Source: Geodermatophilus ruber (GTDB lineage: Bacteria; Actinomycetota; Actinomycetes; Mycobacteriales; Geodermatophilaceae). Taken from it: a stretch of DNA of 64,000 nt. Position 1 is the first letter of the stretch, and each line of letters starts with the position of its first letter. The notes beneath the pieces were generated by a model. The model was not told where the DNA came from and searched no databases. It worked only from the letters and a program-made list of their open reading frames with translations. Shown here in pieces: positions 26,993-35,863 of the stretch. Made by a program: the position numbers and the translations under genes. The stretch spans positions 124,001 to 188,000 of the forward strand of contig NZ_FOSW01000002.1 in NCBI RefSeq assembly GCF_900114385.1. Direction: 5' to 3'.

Positions 26993-27220
26993 ATGTCGGA
27001 GCCCAGCAGAGGGTCCGGGCGTTCGGTCGCCTCCCGCGCGCTGGCGTTGCTCGATGCCTCCGACGGCCGCCACCGGTACCTCACGCTGAGCCAGATCGCG
27101 CGCCGGGCCGACCCCGCCCTCGCCCGGGGCCTCAACACCCACGACGGGCAGGTGACGAACGAGGCCGTGGCCGCCGCCCACGGGCTGGACGTCGTCGCAC
27201 CCGAGCACCTGCTGCGCTGA
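26993..27220 (+). pseudogene. Chimeric remnant: IclR N-terminus fused to alanine dehydrogenase C-terminus
   Basis: An intact 75-codon frame made of two unrelated pieces. Residues about 11-38 (SVASRALALLDASDGRHRYLTLSQIARRA) match the start of IclR-type helix-turn-helix domains. Residues about 39-75 (DPALARGLNTHDGQVTNEAV then AAAHGLDVV) match the extreme C-terminus of alanine dehydrogenase. The simplest reading is an in-frame deletion that removed the rest of an iclR gene and most of an ald gene, leaving a junction near the RRAD codons. The ATG keeps a good ribosome site (GGGAGGGGG). Product probably has no function. Confidence 0.75.
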
Positions 27221-27234
27221 GGAACCCCGGAACG

Positions 27235-27277
27235 CGACCGACCGCGGTGGAGCTGTGCGCTCCACCGCGGTCGGTCG
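27235..27277. terminator. Strong bidirectional hairpin terminator
   Basis: A perfect 19-bp stem (27235-27253 with 27259-27277) and loop TGTGC between the chimeric remnant and the end of copA, serving both convergent units. Confidence 0.85.
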
Positions 27278-27283
27278 TGTGCG

Positions 27284-29578
27284 TCAGGCGGCGCGGAACC
27301 GGCGCAGCCGCAGGCTGTTGCTCACCACGAACACCGAGGAGAAGGCCATCGCGGCGCCGGCGATCATCGGGTTGAGCAGCCCCGTCGCGGCGAGGGGCAG
27401 GGCCGCCACGTTGTAGGCGAAGGCCCAGAACAGGTTGCCCTTGATCGTGGCCAGCGTGCGGCGGGAGAGCCGGATGGCGTCGGCCGCGGCGCGCAGGTCG
27501 CCTCGGACGAGGGTGAGGTCGGAGGCCTCGATGGCGACGTCGGAGCCGGTGCCCATGCTCAGCCCGAGGTCGGCCCGGGCGAGGGCGGCGGCATCGTTGA
27601 CGCCGTCGCCGACCATCGCCACGGTCCGGCCCTCGGCCTGCAGCCGGCGGACCACCTCGACCTTCTCGGCCGGGAGCACCTCGGCGATGACATCGCCCGC
27701 CTCGATGCCCACCTGAGCGGCGACCGCGGCGGCGGCCCGGGCGTTGTCGCCGGTCAGCAGGACCGGGCGCAGGCCGAGGGAGCGGAACCGGGCGATCGCC
27801 TCCGCGGAGGTGGGCTTGACGGTGTCGGCGACGACCACGACGCCGCGGACGGCGCCGTCCCAGCCCACCCACACCGGCGTGCGGCCCTGCTCCTCGGCCG
27901 CGCGGACGGCGGCGACCAGCGCCTGCGGCGCGGCCAGCGACCACTCCTCGGCCAGCCAGCTGCCCCGGCCGACCACGACCGCGCAGCCCTCGACGACGCC
28001 GGACACGCCGCGTCCCTCGGCGTTGGTGAACCCCTCCACCGCGGGCAGCGGGCCGAGGCGCTCGCGGGCGCCGGCGGCGACCGCCTGCGCGATCGGGTGC
28101 TCGGAGGCGTCCTCCAGGGCGCCGGCGAACCGCAGCACCTCGTCGGCGTCCTCCCCGGGGGCCGGGACCACGTCCACGAGGCTCATCCGGCCGGTGGTGA
28201 CCGTGCCGGTCTTGTCCAGCACGACCGTGTCGACCCGGCGGGTGGACTCCAGCACCTCCGGCCCCTTGATCAGGATGCCCAGCTGGGCGCCGCGGCCGGT
28301 GCCGACCATCAGCGCGGTCGGCGTGGCCAGCCCCAGCGCGCAGGGGCAGGCGATGATCAGCACGGCGACCGCGGCGGTGAAGGCGACCTCGGCGGGCGCG
28401 CCGTTGCCGAGCCAGAAGCCCAGCGTGGCCAGGGCGAGGGCGATGACGATCGGCACGAAGACCGCCGACACCCGGTCGGCCAGCCGCTGCACCTGCGCCT
28501 TGCCGTTCTGCGCGTCCTCGACCAGGCGGGCCATCTGGGCCAGCTGGGTGTCGGAGCCGACGCGGGTGGCCCGCACGACCAGCCGGCCGCCGGCGTTGAC
28601 CGTGGCGCCGATGACGGCGTCCCCGGGGCCGACCTCGACCGGCACCGACTCGCCGGTGAGCAGCGAGGCGTCGACCGCGGAGGTGCCGGCGACCACGACA
28701 CCGTCGGTCGCGAGCTTCTCGCCCGGGCGGACGACGAACTCGTCGCCGAGGGCCAGCTGCTCGACCGGCACCCGGGTCTCGATCCCGGCGCGCAGCACGG
28801 CGACGTCCTTGGCGCCCAGCTCCATCAGCGCCCGCAGCGCGGCGCCGGAGCGGCGCTTGGCCCGGGCCTCGAACCAGCGACCGGCGAGGATGAACATGGT
28901 GACCGCGGCGGCCACCTCGAGGTAGATCTCGGCCGAGCCGTGCCCCCGGGAGGGCAGCAGGGTGAACGGCATCGTCATCCCGGTCACGCCGGCCCCGCCG
29001 AGGAACAGCGCATACAGCGACCAGCCGAACGCCGCGAGCACGCCGAGGGAGATGAGGGTGTCCATGGTGGCGGCGCCGTGCCGCAGGTTGGTCCAGGCCG
29101 CCTTGTGGAACGGCCAGGCGGCCCAGGTCACCACCGGCGCGGTGAGGGTGAGGGTCAGCCACTGCCAGTGGTCGAACTGGAGGGCGGGGACCATGGCCAT
29201 CGCGATGACCGGCACGGTCAGCGCGATGCTGGTGACCAGCCGGCGGCGCAGCGGCTGAAGGGCCCCGTCCTCCTCACCCCTCGCAAGCTCGGTGCGAGCC
29301 TCGGGACGGGGTCGTGCCGGCTCGATGAGCGCGGCGGTGTAGCCGGTGGCCTCGACGGTGGCGATGAGGTCGTCGACCGTGACGCCGTCGGCGACGGTGA
29401 CCTTGGCCTTCTCGGTGGCGTAGTTGACCGTCGCGCTCACGCCGTCCATCCGGTTGAGCTTCTTCTCCACCCGCGCCTGGCAGGAGGCGCAGGTCATCCC
29501 GCCGATGGCGAGCTCGACGGTGCGCCCCTGCACGGGCGTGGCGGAACCCGGCGTGGCCGTCGGGGTGGGCGTACTCAC
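27284..29578 (-). CDS. copA: Copper-translocating P1B-type ATPase
   Basis: A 764-residue heavy-metal ATPase. Order: one N-terminal metal-binding domain with GMTCASC (about 27-33), an odd linker (about 88-108), eight hydrophobic segments with the CPC metal site in [17 protein letters not shown], phosphorylation motif [15 protein letters not shown] nucleotide-binding motif, TGDN and [13 protein letters not shown] plus NVAALP and SNSLRLRRF near the C-terminus indicate Cu+ export. The GTG start has GGAG eight bases upstream. It is followed upstream on the same strand by the His-rich protein and CopZ genes, forming a copper-resistance block under CsoR-like operators. Confidence 0.95.
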   Translation of the reverse strand: MSTPTPTATPGSATPVQGRTVELAIGGMTCASCQARVEKKLNRMDGVSATVNYATEKAKVTVADGVTVDDLIATVEATGYTAALIEPARPRPEARTELARGEEDGALQPLRRRLVTSIALTVPVIAMAMVPALQFDHWQWLTLTLTAPVVTWAAWPFHKAAWTNLRHGAATMDTLISLGVLAAFGWSLYALFLGGAGVTGMTMPFTLLPSRGHGSAEIYLEVAAAVTMFILAGRWFEARAKRRSGAALRALMELGAKDVAVLRAGIETRVPVEQLALGDEFVVRPGEKLATDGVVVAGTSAVDASLLTGESVPVEVGPGDAVIGATVNAGGRLVVRATRVGSDTQLAQMARLVEDAQNGKAQVQRLADRVSAVFVPIVIALALATLGFWLGNGAPAEVAFTAAVAVLIIACPCALGLATPTALMVGTGRGAQLGILIKGPEVLESTRRVDTVVLDKTGTVTTGRMSLVDVVPAPGEDADEVLRFAGALEDASEHPIAQAVAAGARERLGPLPAVEGFTNAEGRGVSGVVEGCAVVVGRGSWLAEEWSLAAPQALVAAVRAAEEQGRTPVWVGWDGAVRGVVVVADTVKPTSAEAIARFRSLGLRPVLLTGDNARAAAAVAAQVGIEAGDVIAEVLPAEKVEVVRRLQAEGRTVAMVGDGVNDAAALARADLGLSMGTGSDVAIEASDLTLVRGDLRAAADAIRLSRRTLATIKGNLFWAFAYNVAALPLAATGLLNPMIAGAAMAFSSVFVVSNSLRLRRFRAA
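29264..29325. repeat. Palindromic repeat element inside the copA coding sequence
   Basis: Within copA, between the metal-binding domain and the first membrane segment, is a nested inverted repeat: GGCCCCGTCC pairs with GGACGGGGTC, and inside it CTCGCA pairs with TGCGAG. It is translated as the [18 protein letters not shown] linker. Its core (CTCGCAnGCTCG) matches the core of the intergenic element at 2047-2102 read on the opposite strand, which points to a dispersed mobile-like palindrome family that can insert in frame. Confidence 0.6.
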
Positions 29579-29630
29579 GGAAGTTTCTCCTGTTCCTGGG
29601 AGCCCGAGCGCAGCTCGGGGGCGAGGGAGG

Positions 29631-30608
29631 TCAGTCCTCGTGCGGGATGGCGTCGTGGGCGGCGGGATCGGAGGCCGGGAGCTCCGGCGCGGCCGGGGCG
29701 CCCACCGTCACGGTGAACTCCGCCGTGTGGACGCGGCCGCCGTGCGCGAAGTCGAGGAACAGCCGGTAGGAGCCGTTGGTGGGGAAGGTCGTGGCGAACT
29801 GCACGGCGGGGCCGCCGGTCTCGTCACCGTGGGCCTCCTGGGCCGGGTGGGTGTGCAGGTAGGCCAGGTCGCCGGTGCGCAGGGAGACCAGGTGCCCGAA
29901 CGCGCCCAGGTAGGCCTCCAGGTCGGTGACCTCGCGGCCGTTCCGGCTGACGGTGAAGGTCAGCTCGGACTCCCGGCCGGCCACCGGGGTGCCCGCGAGG
30001 CGGATCTCGTAGCCGTCCACGGCCGCGGTGGCCGCGGGCGCGGGCAGCGGCTCGGGCGCGTAGTCGCCGGCGACGGACAGGTCGGTGCCCAGGGTCAGGC
30101 CCTCGCCGAGGGCGGCCGGGGTGAAGTCGGCGAAGACGCGGTAGCTGCCCCCCTGCGCGAGGTCGAGCGGCACGCTCCACGTGCCGGCGGCGTCGCGGGC
30201 CGGGTGCACGTGCTGGAACCCGGCGAGGTCCCGGCGGACGACGATCAGGTGCAGCTCCTTCTCGTGCTCCTCGGTGAACTCCTGGACCGGCGCGCCGTCG
30301 GGCCCGGTGACGGTGAACGCGAACGGCACCGAGCTCCCGGCCGGGAGGCTGCCCGCGGCCGGGGCCAGGGTGTAGCCGCGCTCGGAGACGGCCAGCCCGG
30401 CCGGGGGCGTGGCGGCGTCGGCGGCACCGTGGCCGTCGTCGTGCCCGCCCGCGTCGGTCTCCTCGTGCTCGGCCGAGCCGGCCGGAGCGGCCGCGGCGGT
30501 GTCGGTGACCGGGTCGAGCGCGCTGCCGACCGTGAAGGCAGCGGCGAAGGCGACGGCGAGCCCGCCGGCGTAGGCGCCGAGCTTCACCGGCGTGCTGGAG
30601 AGCCTCAT
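29631..30608 (-). CDS. Secreted or membrane-anchored His-rich protein of the copper block
   Basis: A 325-residue protein with an N-terminal hydrophobic segment (about 10-30), then a His/Asp-rich stretch ([14 protein letters not shown]). Two similar beta-rich halves each carry a matching signature: [17 protein letters not shown] (120-136) and [17 protein letters not shown] (239-255). The duplicated HxHP ends and flanking His suggest two metal sites facing the outside of the cell. It overlaps the stop of the CopZ remnant gene and precedes copA, so copper binding is the likely role, though the family has no firm function known to me. Confidence 0.75.
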   Translation of the reverse strand: MRLSSTPVKLGAYAGGLAVAFAAAFTVGSALDPVTDTAAAAPAGSAEHEETDAGGHDDGHGAADAATPPAGLAVSERGYTLAPAAGSLPAGSSVPFAFTVTGPDGAPVQEFTEEHEKELHLIVVRRDLAGFQHVHPARDAAGTWSVPLDLAQGGSYRVFADFTPAALGEGLTLGTDLSVAGDYAPEPLPAPAATAAVDGYEIRLAGTPVAGRESELTFTVSRNGREVTDLEAYLGAFGHLVSLRTGDLAYLHTHPAQEAHGDETGGPAVQFATTFPTNGSYRLFLDFAHGGRVHTAEFTVTVGAPAAPELPASDPAAHDAIPHED

Positions 30609-30754
30609 CGCGCGCCGCCCGTGGCCTCGTGGCCGGCCTCGTCGATGGCCGCCCGGACGGCGTGCGTGGCGAGCGGCGCGTCGCTGAGGACGGTCACGGC
30701 GGACACGCAGTGGCCGCAGGTCATACCGGACGCGGTGGAGCGGGCGGTGGGCAC
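30605..30754 (-). CDS. Internally shortened CopZ-like heavy-metal-associated domain
   Basis: A 49-residue frame starting at a GTG with AGGGAG six bases upstream. It keeps the metal site SGMTCGHCVSAV at the start and the TVLSDAPLATHAVRAAIDEAGHEA end of a heavy-metal-associated domain, but the middle 20-25 residues (first helix end and second strand of a normal 68-70 residue CopZ) are missing. The frame is open, so the deletion was in phase. It may still bind Cu+ through CxxC but should not fold as a normal beta-alpha-beta-beta-alpha-beta domain. Its stop overlaps the next ATG (ATGA). Confidence 0.75.
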   Translation of the reverse strand: MPTARSTASGMTCGHCVSAVTVLSDAPLATHAVRAAIDEAGHEATGGAR

Positions 30755-30782
30755 GTGGACTCCCTGTCTTCTCCGTCAAGTC

Positions 30783-30833
30783 TACCCCCTGGGGGTACTG
30801 CTCTGCAGGGCGGACTATACGGGTGGGGGGTAT
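30783..30833. promoter_or_regulatory. CsoR-like copper operators
   Basis: Two GC-tract inverted repeats upstream of the CopZ-like gene: TACCCCC-T-GGGGGTA at 30783-30797 and a less symmetric ATAC...GTAT site with a G-tract centre at about 30817-30833. This fits the known CsoR pattern of G/C tracts flanked by TAC/GTA ends. No csoR gene lies in the window, so the repressor would act from elsewhere. Confidence 0.7.
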
Positions 30834-30968
30834 CCGCCGCAAGCGGATCTCCGGTGTGCCGCCGCCGCGGACCCGCACGGGTGCCTTCCGCTCCGGGGGC
30901 GGGAGGGGAACCATCGGCAGCGGGGCAGGGGCCCGGACCGCTGAACCGAGCCCGGCGGGAGACGTGCG

Positions 30969-31937
30969 ATGACCACCGACGAGGCACCCACCGACGTCGC
31001 CGTCCGAACGGCGGCGGCCTGGCCGGACCTGCCCTACCCCTCCTGGGCGGAGACGCTGGCGACGCTCCACCGGTTCGCCCAGCTGGTCGGCAAGATCCGG
31101 CTTGCCGCGTCCCCGCGCCGCAACCACTGGTGGAACGTGCCCTTCCACGTCACCGGCCGCGGGATCACCACCCGCCCGATGGGCGCGGACCCGATCTTCA
31201 CCATCGACTTCGACTTCCTCGACCACCGGCTCGACCTGACCACGATCGAGGGGCTGCGCTTCGCCTTCCCCCTCCCCGGGAAGTCCGTCGCCGACTTCAC
31301 CCGCGAGCTGCTGCGGGGGCTCGACGCCGTCGGGGTGCGGGCGCGGCCGGCGCTCCCGCATCCCTACGACCTCGCCGACACCGACCGGCAGTTCGCCGAC
31401 GACCACGAGCACGCCACCTACGACCCGGCCGCGGTCACCCGCTACTGGCAGACGCTGAGCCGGGTCAGCCTGCTCCTGGAGGAGTTCGCCGGGGACTGGG
31501 CCGGCAAGACCAGCCCGGTCCACCACTTCTGGCACACCTTCGACGTCGCGGTCACCCGGTTCTCCGACCGGCACGTCGATCTCGGGCCGGAGACCGACCC
31601 GGTCACCCGCGAGGCCTACTCCCGCGAGGTCATCAGCTTCGGCTTCTGGTTCGGCGACGAGGCGTTCCCCGAGCCGGCGTTCTACTCCTACACCGCGCCG
31701 GAACCGGACGGGCTGGCCGACGAACCCCTCGCGCCGCCGGCGGCCCGGTGGACCGAGCGGAACGGCAGTCACCTGGCGGTGCTGACCTACGACGACGCCC
31801 GCCGGGAGGCCGATCCGCGCGCTGCGGTGCTGGACTTCTACGGCAGCGCGTTCCGGGCCGGGGCGGCACGAGCCGGTTGGGACGTCGCCCGCGACGCCTC
31901 ACGGAACGGCGTCACCGACCCCCACGCGCGGACGTGA
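30969..31937 (+). CDS. DUF5996 family protein
   Basis: A 322-residue conserved protein of unknown function recognised by WPDLPYPSWAETLATLHRFAQLVGKIRL, NHWWNVPFHVTGRGITTRPM, SPVHHFWHTFDVAVTRFSDR and EVISFGFWFGDE, all family hallmarks. The many conserved Trp and His residues suggest an enzyme or ligand-binding fold, but no reaction is known. The LtrA gene begins at a GTG overlapping its stop, so the two are co-translated. Divergent from the copper block. Confidence 0.88.
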   Translation: MTTDEAPTDVAVRTAAAWPDLPYPSWAETLATLHRFAQLVGKIRLAASPRRNHWWNVPFHVTGRGITTRPMGADPIFTIDFDFLDHRLDLTTIEGLRFAFPLPGKSVADFTRELLRGLDAVGVRARPALPHPYDLADTDRQFADDHEHATYDPAAVTRYWQTLSRVSLLLEEFAGDWAGKTSPVHHFWHTFDVAVTRFSDRHVDLGPETDPVTREAYSREVISFGFWFGDEAFPEPAFYSYTAPEPDGLADEPLAPPAARWTERNGSHLAVLTYDDARREADPRAAVLDFYGSAFRAGAARAGWDVARDASRNGVTDPHART

Positions 31938-33187
31938 TCGGCTCACCGGTCCACCACCGCCTGCGCATGGGCGGGCGCGACCCGGACCAGGAGCACCGCG
32001 CAGCCACGCCGCTGGAGCTCCTGTTCGACCTGACGTTCGTCATCGCGTTCGGCTCGGCCGCCGACGAGCTGGCGCACGCCCTCGCCGAGGGCCACGTCGC
32101 AGCCGGCCTGGCCGGCTTCCTGTTCAGCACGTTCGCGATCGCCTGGGCGTGGATCAACTTCTCGTGGTTCGCGTCGGCCTACGACACCGACGACTGGGTC
32201 TTCCGGCTGGCCACGATGGTGCAGATGGTCGGCGTGCTGGTCCTCGCGCTGGGCCTGCCGGCGGTGTTCGCGTCCCTCGACCGGGGCGACACCGTCGACA
32301 ACGGGGTCATGGTCGCCGGGTACGTCGTCATGCGGATCGCGATGGTGTTCCAGTGGCTGCGCGCGGCCCGTCAGGATCCCGGCCGGCGCAGCGCCTGCCT
32401 CACCTACGCCACCACGATCCTCCTCGCCCAGGCCGGCTGGATGGGGTTGCTGCTGGCCCGGACGTCGATCGGGGTGATGTTCCTGTGGGCGGCGCTGCTC
32501 GTGCTCGTCGAGCTCGCCGGGCCGGTGATCGCCGAGACCCGCACGGGCGGTACGCCCTGGCACGCCCGCCACATCGCGGAGCGCTACGGGCTGGTGGTCG
32601 TCATCGCGCTGGGCGAGGTCCTGCTCGGCACGACCGTCGTCCTCGCCGCCCTGATCGGGCCGGAGGGTCCGGGCTGGTCGGTGGACGTCGCCGTGCTGGG
32701 TCTGGCCGGCACGGCGCTGTCCTTCGGCATGTGGTGGGTCTACTTCGTCCTGCCCTGCGGCGAGATCCTGCGGGTGCACCGGGAGCGCAGCTTCGGATGG
32801 GGGTACGGCCACATCGTCCTGTTCGGCGCCACGGTCGCCGTCGGCGCCGGCCTGCACGTCGTCGCTCTCCACCTGGAGCACCGGAGCGTCCTCGACACCC
32901 GGGCCACGGTGCTCACGGTGGCGGTCCCCGTCGTCCTGTACGTCGCCTCGGTGTTCGGCGTCTACAGCCAGCTCACGCACTCGTTCGACCCGTTCCACCT
33001 GCTGCTCGTGGCCGGCTCGGTCCTGCTGGTGGCGGCCTCCCTGGCCATGGCGGTCACGGGAACGGCGGTGGTGTGGTGCCTGGCGGTCCTCGCCCTGACG
33101 CCGTGGGTGACCGTCGTGGGCTACGAGACGATCGGCCACCGCCACGAGGAGCAGGTGCTCGCGCGCCTCCTCAGGCGAGCGTCCTGA
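31934..33187 (+). CDS. Low temperature requirement A (LtrA) family membrane protein
   Basis: A 417-residue polytopic membrane protein with about 11-12 hydrophobic segments. Family signatures are TPLELLFDLTFVIAFGSAADELAHAL near the N-terminus and HIAERYGLVVVIALGEVLLGTT in the middle. LtrA was named for a Listeria cold-growth gene; its biochemical role is not known. GTG start overlaps the DUF5996 stop, indicating a two-gene operon. The end is 18 bases from the convergent zinc-ribbon gene. Confidence 0.88.
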   Translation: MIGSPVHHRLRMGGRDPDQEHRAATPLELLFDLTFVIAFGSAADELAHALAEGHVAAGLAGFLFSTFAIAWAWINFSWFASAYDTDDWVFRLATMVQMVGVLVLALGLPAVFASLDRGDTVDNGVMVAGYVVMRIAMVFQWLRAARQDPGRRSACLTYATTILLAQAGWMGLLLARTSIGVMFLWAALLVLVELAGPVIAETRTGGTPWHARHIAERYGLVVVIALGEVLLGTTVVLAALIGPEGPGWSVDVAVLGLAGTALSFGMWWVYFVLPCGEILRVHRERSFGWGYGHIVLFGATVAVGAGLHVVALHLEHRSVLDTRATVLTVAVPVVLYVASVFGVYSQLTHSFDPFHLLLVAGSVLLVAASLAMAVTGTAVVWCLAVLALTPWVTVVGYETIGHRHEEQVLARLLRRAS

Positions 33188-33205
33188 CCCACGGAGCTGC
33201 GTGGC

Positions 33206-33379
33206 TCAGTCGCCGGCACCCGGCAGCGCGGACGGTGCGCCGAACAGAGCTGCCACCTGCCTGGAGGACAGCGGACACCCCCTCGGGCAGTCGAACTCGA
33301 CCGGGTCACGGTCGACCCAGCCGACGGCGGCGGCATGTCCGCACCCGGGGCAGGTCTCCCAGGTGACTCGCTCGCTCAC
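33206..33379 (-). CDS. Small zinc-ribbon-like protein
   Basis: A 57-residue protein with two Cys pairs, CPGCGHAAAVGW and CPRGCPLS, spaced to bind one Zn. A GTG start is supported by GAGGAGG eight bases upstream, which makes it more likely to be real than the length alone suggests. No function is known; the second half has a predicted helix (SSRQVAALFG). The neighbouring 33380-33586 shows nothing recognisable. Confidence 0.6.
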   Translation of the reverse strand: MSERVTWETCPGCGHAAAVGWVDRDPVEFDCPRGCPLSSRQVAALFGAPSALPGAGD

Positions 33380-33586
33380 GGCAGTGCCTCCTCGTCTCCG
33401 TCGACGCCCGGTCCGGCGGACCGCCGGCCGGATCCCTCTCTGCAGCATCCGACGAGGTGTGCCGCGGGGCAATCGACCGCGCTCGCTGGCGGCCATCGAC
33501 GAGGGCAGGTGCCGCCGCAGGGGACCCTGTTCCCGCCGGCCGGTCTCGTCGCCCCCGCCGCTCGACCGCCGCGGCCCGTCCGGGGT

Positions 33587-35293
33587 TCAGGGTTCGCCGC
33601 GGAGGGTCTGCCAGGCCCGGGCCGCGACGTGCAGGTTGAGCCGGGTGTCGACGCAGCCCAGGTTCTGGCCGCTGATCTCCCGGATGCGCCGGAGCCGGTA
33701 CCGAAGGGTGCTGCGGTGGATGAGAAGGGCCCGGGCCGCGGCGTCGTAGTTCCCCCCGCACTCGAGGTACTGGAGGAGGGTCATGACCAGGTCGGACCGG
33801 TTGGTGGCGTCGTAGTCGAGCAGCGGGCCGAGCCACGCGCGGACGAACTGCCGCAGCTCGCGGTCGTCGTCCCCGAGGGTGAGCAGCCGGTAGATGCCGA
33901 GGTCGGCATCCACCGTGATCCCGTCCGGGGTCAGCGATCCCAGGCGTACGCGCAGGGCCCGCCGCCCCTCGGCGTAGGACTTCGGGATCTCGGACGGCGC
34001 GTGGCAGACGCCGCCGACGCCGATCGCGCCCGCCGTCGGCCGCAGGCGCTCGGCCACGACCCGGTACAGCTGCCCCCACGGGCGTCGGTCCCCACGCTCG
34101 TCGGGCCACGGGAGGACGAGCACCACCCCGTCCGGCCTGTGCGCCAGCAGCACCCGGGCGTGCAGCACCCGGGTCGTGGCGTTCTCGACGGCATGGACCA
34201 GCGCGTCCTCCGACGGCGCGCCCGGCCAGTGCACGACCAGGACCTGGTGCGGTCGGTGCAGGTCGTGACCGAGCGCCTGCGAGCGGGACAGCGCGCTCTC
34301 GTCGTCGGTGCCGGTGAGCAGGTCGTCCACCAGATCACGGCGGAGCCGCAGCTCGGTCTCCACCAGGCTGCGCTGGTGCGCCAGCTCGATCGTCAGCGCC
34401 CGGGCGCCGTGCTCCAGGGCGAACAACTCGTGCTCACCGGCCCGGCGGTCGGGATCGAGGAGAGCGAGCACGCCGAGCACCTCGTCACGCTGCTGGGCCA
34501 CTGCGACGAGCCGGTCCCCGTCGCGGAGCGGGCGCGGGCTGCGGCGGGCGTGGTCGAGCACCGCGGCCCGGTGCCGGGCCGGTGGTCGGGGACAGGGCTC
34601 CGGCGGGCCGGGGCCGGCCCAGGTGAGCAGGTTGCCGAAGCCGTCCTCGGCCGTCACCCCGAACCCGGTGAGCTGGTGCACGGCGGTGGCGACCCCGGCT
34701 TCGCCGCTGCCCGCGGCGGCCGCGGCGGCCAGCGTCTCGTGCACCCGGCGGCGCCACTCCAGGTCGGCGACGCTCGCGCCGAGGCGCTCGTTGACCTCGG
34801 CGAGCCGGGCGTTGAGCTTGCGCAGCTCGCTCGCCGACTCCCGCTCCCGGCGCTGGACCGCCGCGGTGGTGAGCGCGCAGCCGGCCTGCCGGGCGAGCAT
34901 GCACAGCACGTGGACCTGGTCGTCCGAGGGCTCGGCGTCGGCGGCGACGACGAGGTGGCCGACGATGCCGTCGGGGCCGCACAGGGCGAAGGCGTGCGCC
35001 CAGGCGGACCCGCTCCCGGTCACCCGCCCGTCGACACCACCCAGTCCGGCCAGCTGCGCCTCCAGCCCCGGCCAGCTCAGCGTGCTGCCGTCGGCCGCGC
35101 GCAGGCCCTCGCCGTCCGTGGTCAGGTAGCTGGCGAGGGGACGGCAGGAGGTGAGCGAGGCGACCGAGGCGGCGGCCAGCTCGACGATCTGCCTTTCCCC
35201 ACGCCCGTCAGACATCACCAGCGACACCGCGAGCAGGCTGCACACGGGGGACAGCTGCTCCTGCAGCACCGGCACCGACGGATGGCCGCTCAT
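33587..35293 (-). CDS. PucR/CdaR family transcriptional regulator
   Basis: A 568-residue regulator. The N-terminal half looks GAF-like, with a coiled helix SELRKLNARLAEVNERLGASVADLEWRRRVHETLA around 160-195; a central GGDEF-related domain follows, and the C-terminus has the PucR helix-turn-helix: LLQYLECGGNYDAAARALLIHRSTLRYRLRRIREISG. Such proteins often respond to small metabolites. It is divergent from the stress operon beginning at 35864 across a 570-base region, so it could regulate that operon, but nothing in the sequence proves it. Confidence 0.88.
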   Translation of the reverse strand: MSGHPSVPVLQEQLSPVCSLLAVSLVMSDGRGERQIVELAAASVASLTSCRPLASYLTTDGEGLRAADGSTLSWPGLEAQLAGLGGVDGRVTGSGSAWAHAFALCGPDGIVGHLVVAADAEPSDDQVHVLCMLARQAGCALTTAAVQRRERESASELRKLNARLAEVNERLGASVADLEWRRRVHETLAAAAAAGSGEAGVATAVHQLTGFGVTAEDGFGNLLTWAGPGPPEPCPRPPARHRAAVLDHARRSPRPLRDGDRLVAVAQQRDEVLGVLALLDPDRRAGEHELFALEHGARALTIELAHQRSLVETELRLRRDLVDDLLTGTDDESALSRSQALGHDLHRPHQVLVVHWPGAPSEDALVHAVENATTRVLHARVLLAHRPDGVVLVLPWPDERGDRRPWGQLYRVVAERLRPTAGAIGVGGVCHAPSEIPKSYAEGRRALRVRLGSLTPDGITVDADLGIYRLLTLGDDDRELRQFVRAWLGPLLDYDATNRSDLVMTLLQYLECGGNYDAAARALLIHRSTLRYRLRRIREISGQNLGCVDTRLNLHVAARAWQTLRGEP

Positions 35294-35863
35294 TCGGTGT
35301 TCCCCGGCTTCCCGCTCCGTGCGCACGAGGGGGCAGGAACCCAGCGTGCCACCGCGCCCCCGGGGGCTCCCCGGGCCCCCGGAGGGAGCCCGGTGGGCGG
35401 GCTCCCCGGGTGTCCGCGGCACCGGGAGGAAAGGCGCGGAACGCTTCGAGTCGCGTCATGACGGCGTCCCCTCCCGGGCGCATCGACGTAGGATGCCGCC
35501 TCCTTCCACGTACCAGCCGGCCGTCCGGCACGGTCCCGCCGGGAGGGACCCGGCCGGCAGGGCGGCGACGAAGACGGTGCACGTGGACGGTGACCGCAGC
35601 TCATGACACCGCTCACCGTCCCCCGAGTCGATCGGCAGAACGTCCGATCCGGCCGCTTCTCGCGCGGCAGGAGGTGCTGGCCGCTGCGCGGGGGCCGCCG
35701 GCCCCGCCGCCGGGACCGGCGCGAGAAGGCCCAGGTCACGGCACGCGGATCACCCTGACAGGCCTAATGCCGGGGCACGGTTGCGCCCGTCGGACCGATG
35801 CGCCGCCCCGACGGCGCTGCGACGGTCGGATCAGGTTGGTGAATCCCGATCCGGAGGTGCGGC
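35294..35863. other. Long intergenic control region upstream of the stress operon
   Basis: No convincing gene is seen. It has GC-rich palindromic stretches (around 35360-35405 and 35685-35725) and the inverted repeat at 35631-35648 listed separately. Promoter-like TAGGAT lies near 35490 and TAAT near 35765. Neither a CIRCE element (TTAGCACTC repeat) nor a HAIR element (CTTGAGT repeat), the usual heat-shock operators for dnaK/clpB in actinobacteria, was found. Confidence 0.5.
35631..35648. promoter_or_regulatory. Shared inverted repeat ATCGG-N8-CCGAT, copy 1
   Basis: ATCGGCAGAACGTCCGAT has perfect 5-bp arms separated by eight bases. It is 216 bases upstream of the hsp20 GTG. Matching or near-matching 18-mers are at 46538, 52743, 52802 and 59123, all in intergenic DNA ahead of stress or respiratory genes, so it is a candidate binding site for a common regulator. 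Confidence 0.6.

Noticed and set aside
30783-30833. A csoR gene expected beside the copper operators
   Set aside because: No CsoR-like frame with its Cys-His-Cys pattern was found nearby; only the operators are reported.
35294-35863. tRNA, riboswitch or small RNA in the longest gene-free region
   Set aside because: No cloverleaf with a GGTTCGAATCC-like T-arm and no known riboswitch core was seen; the same holds for the other gaps.
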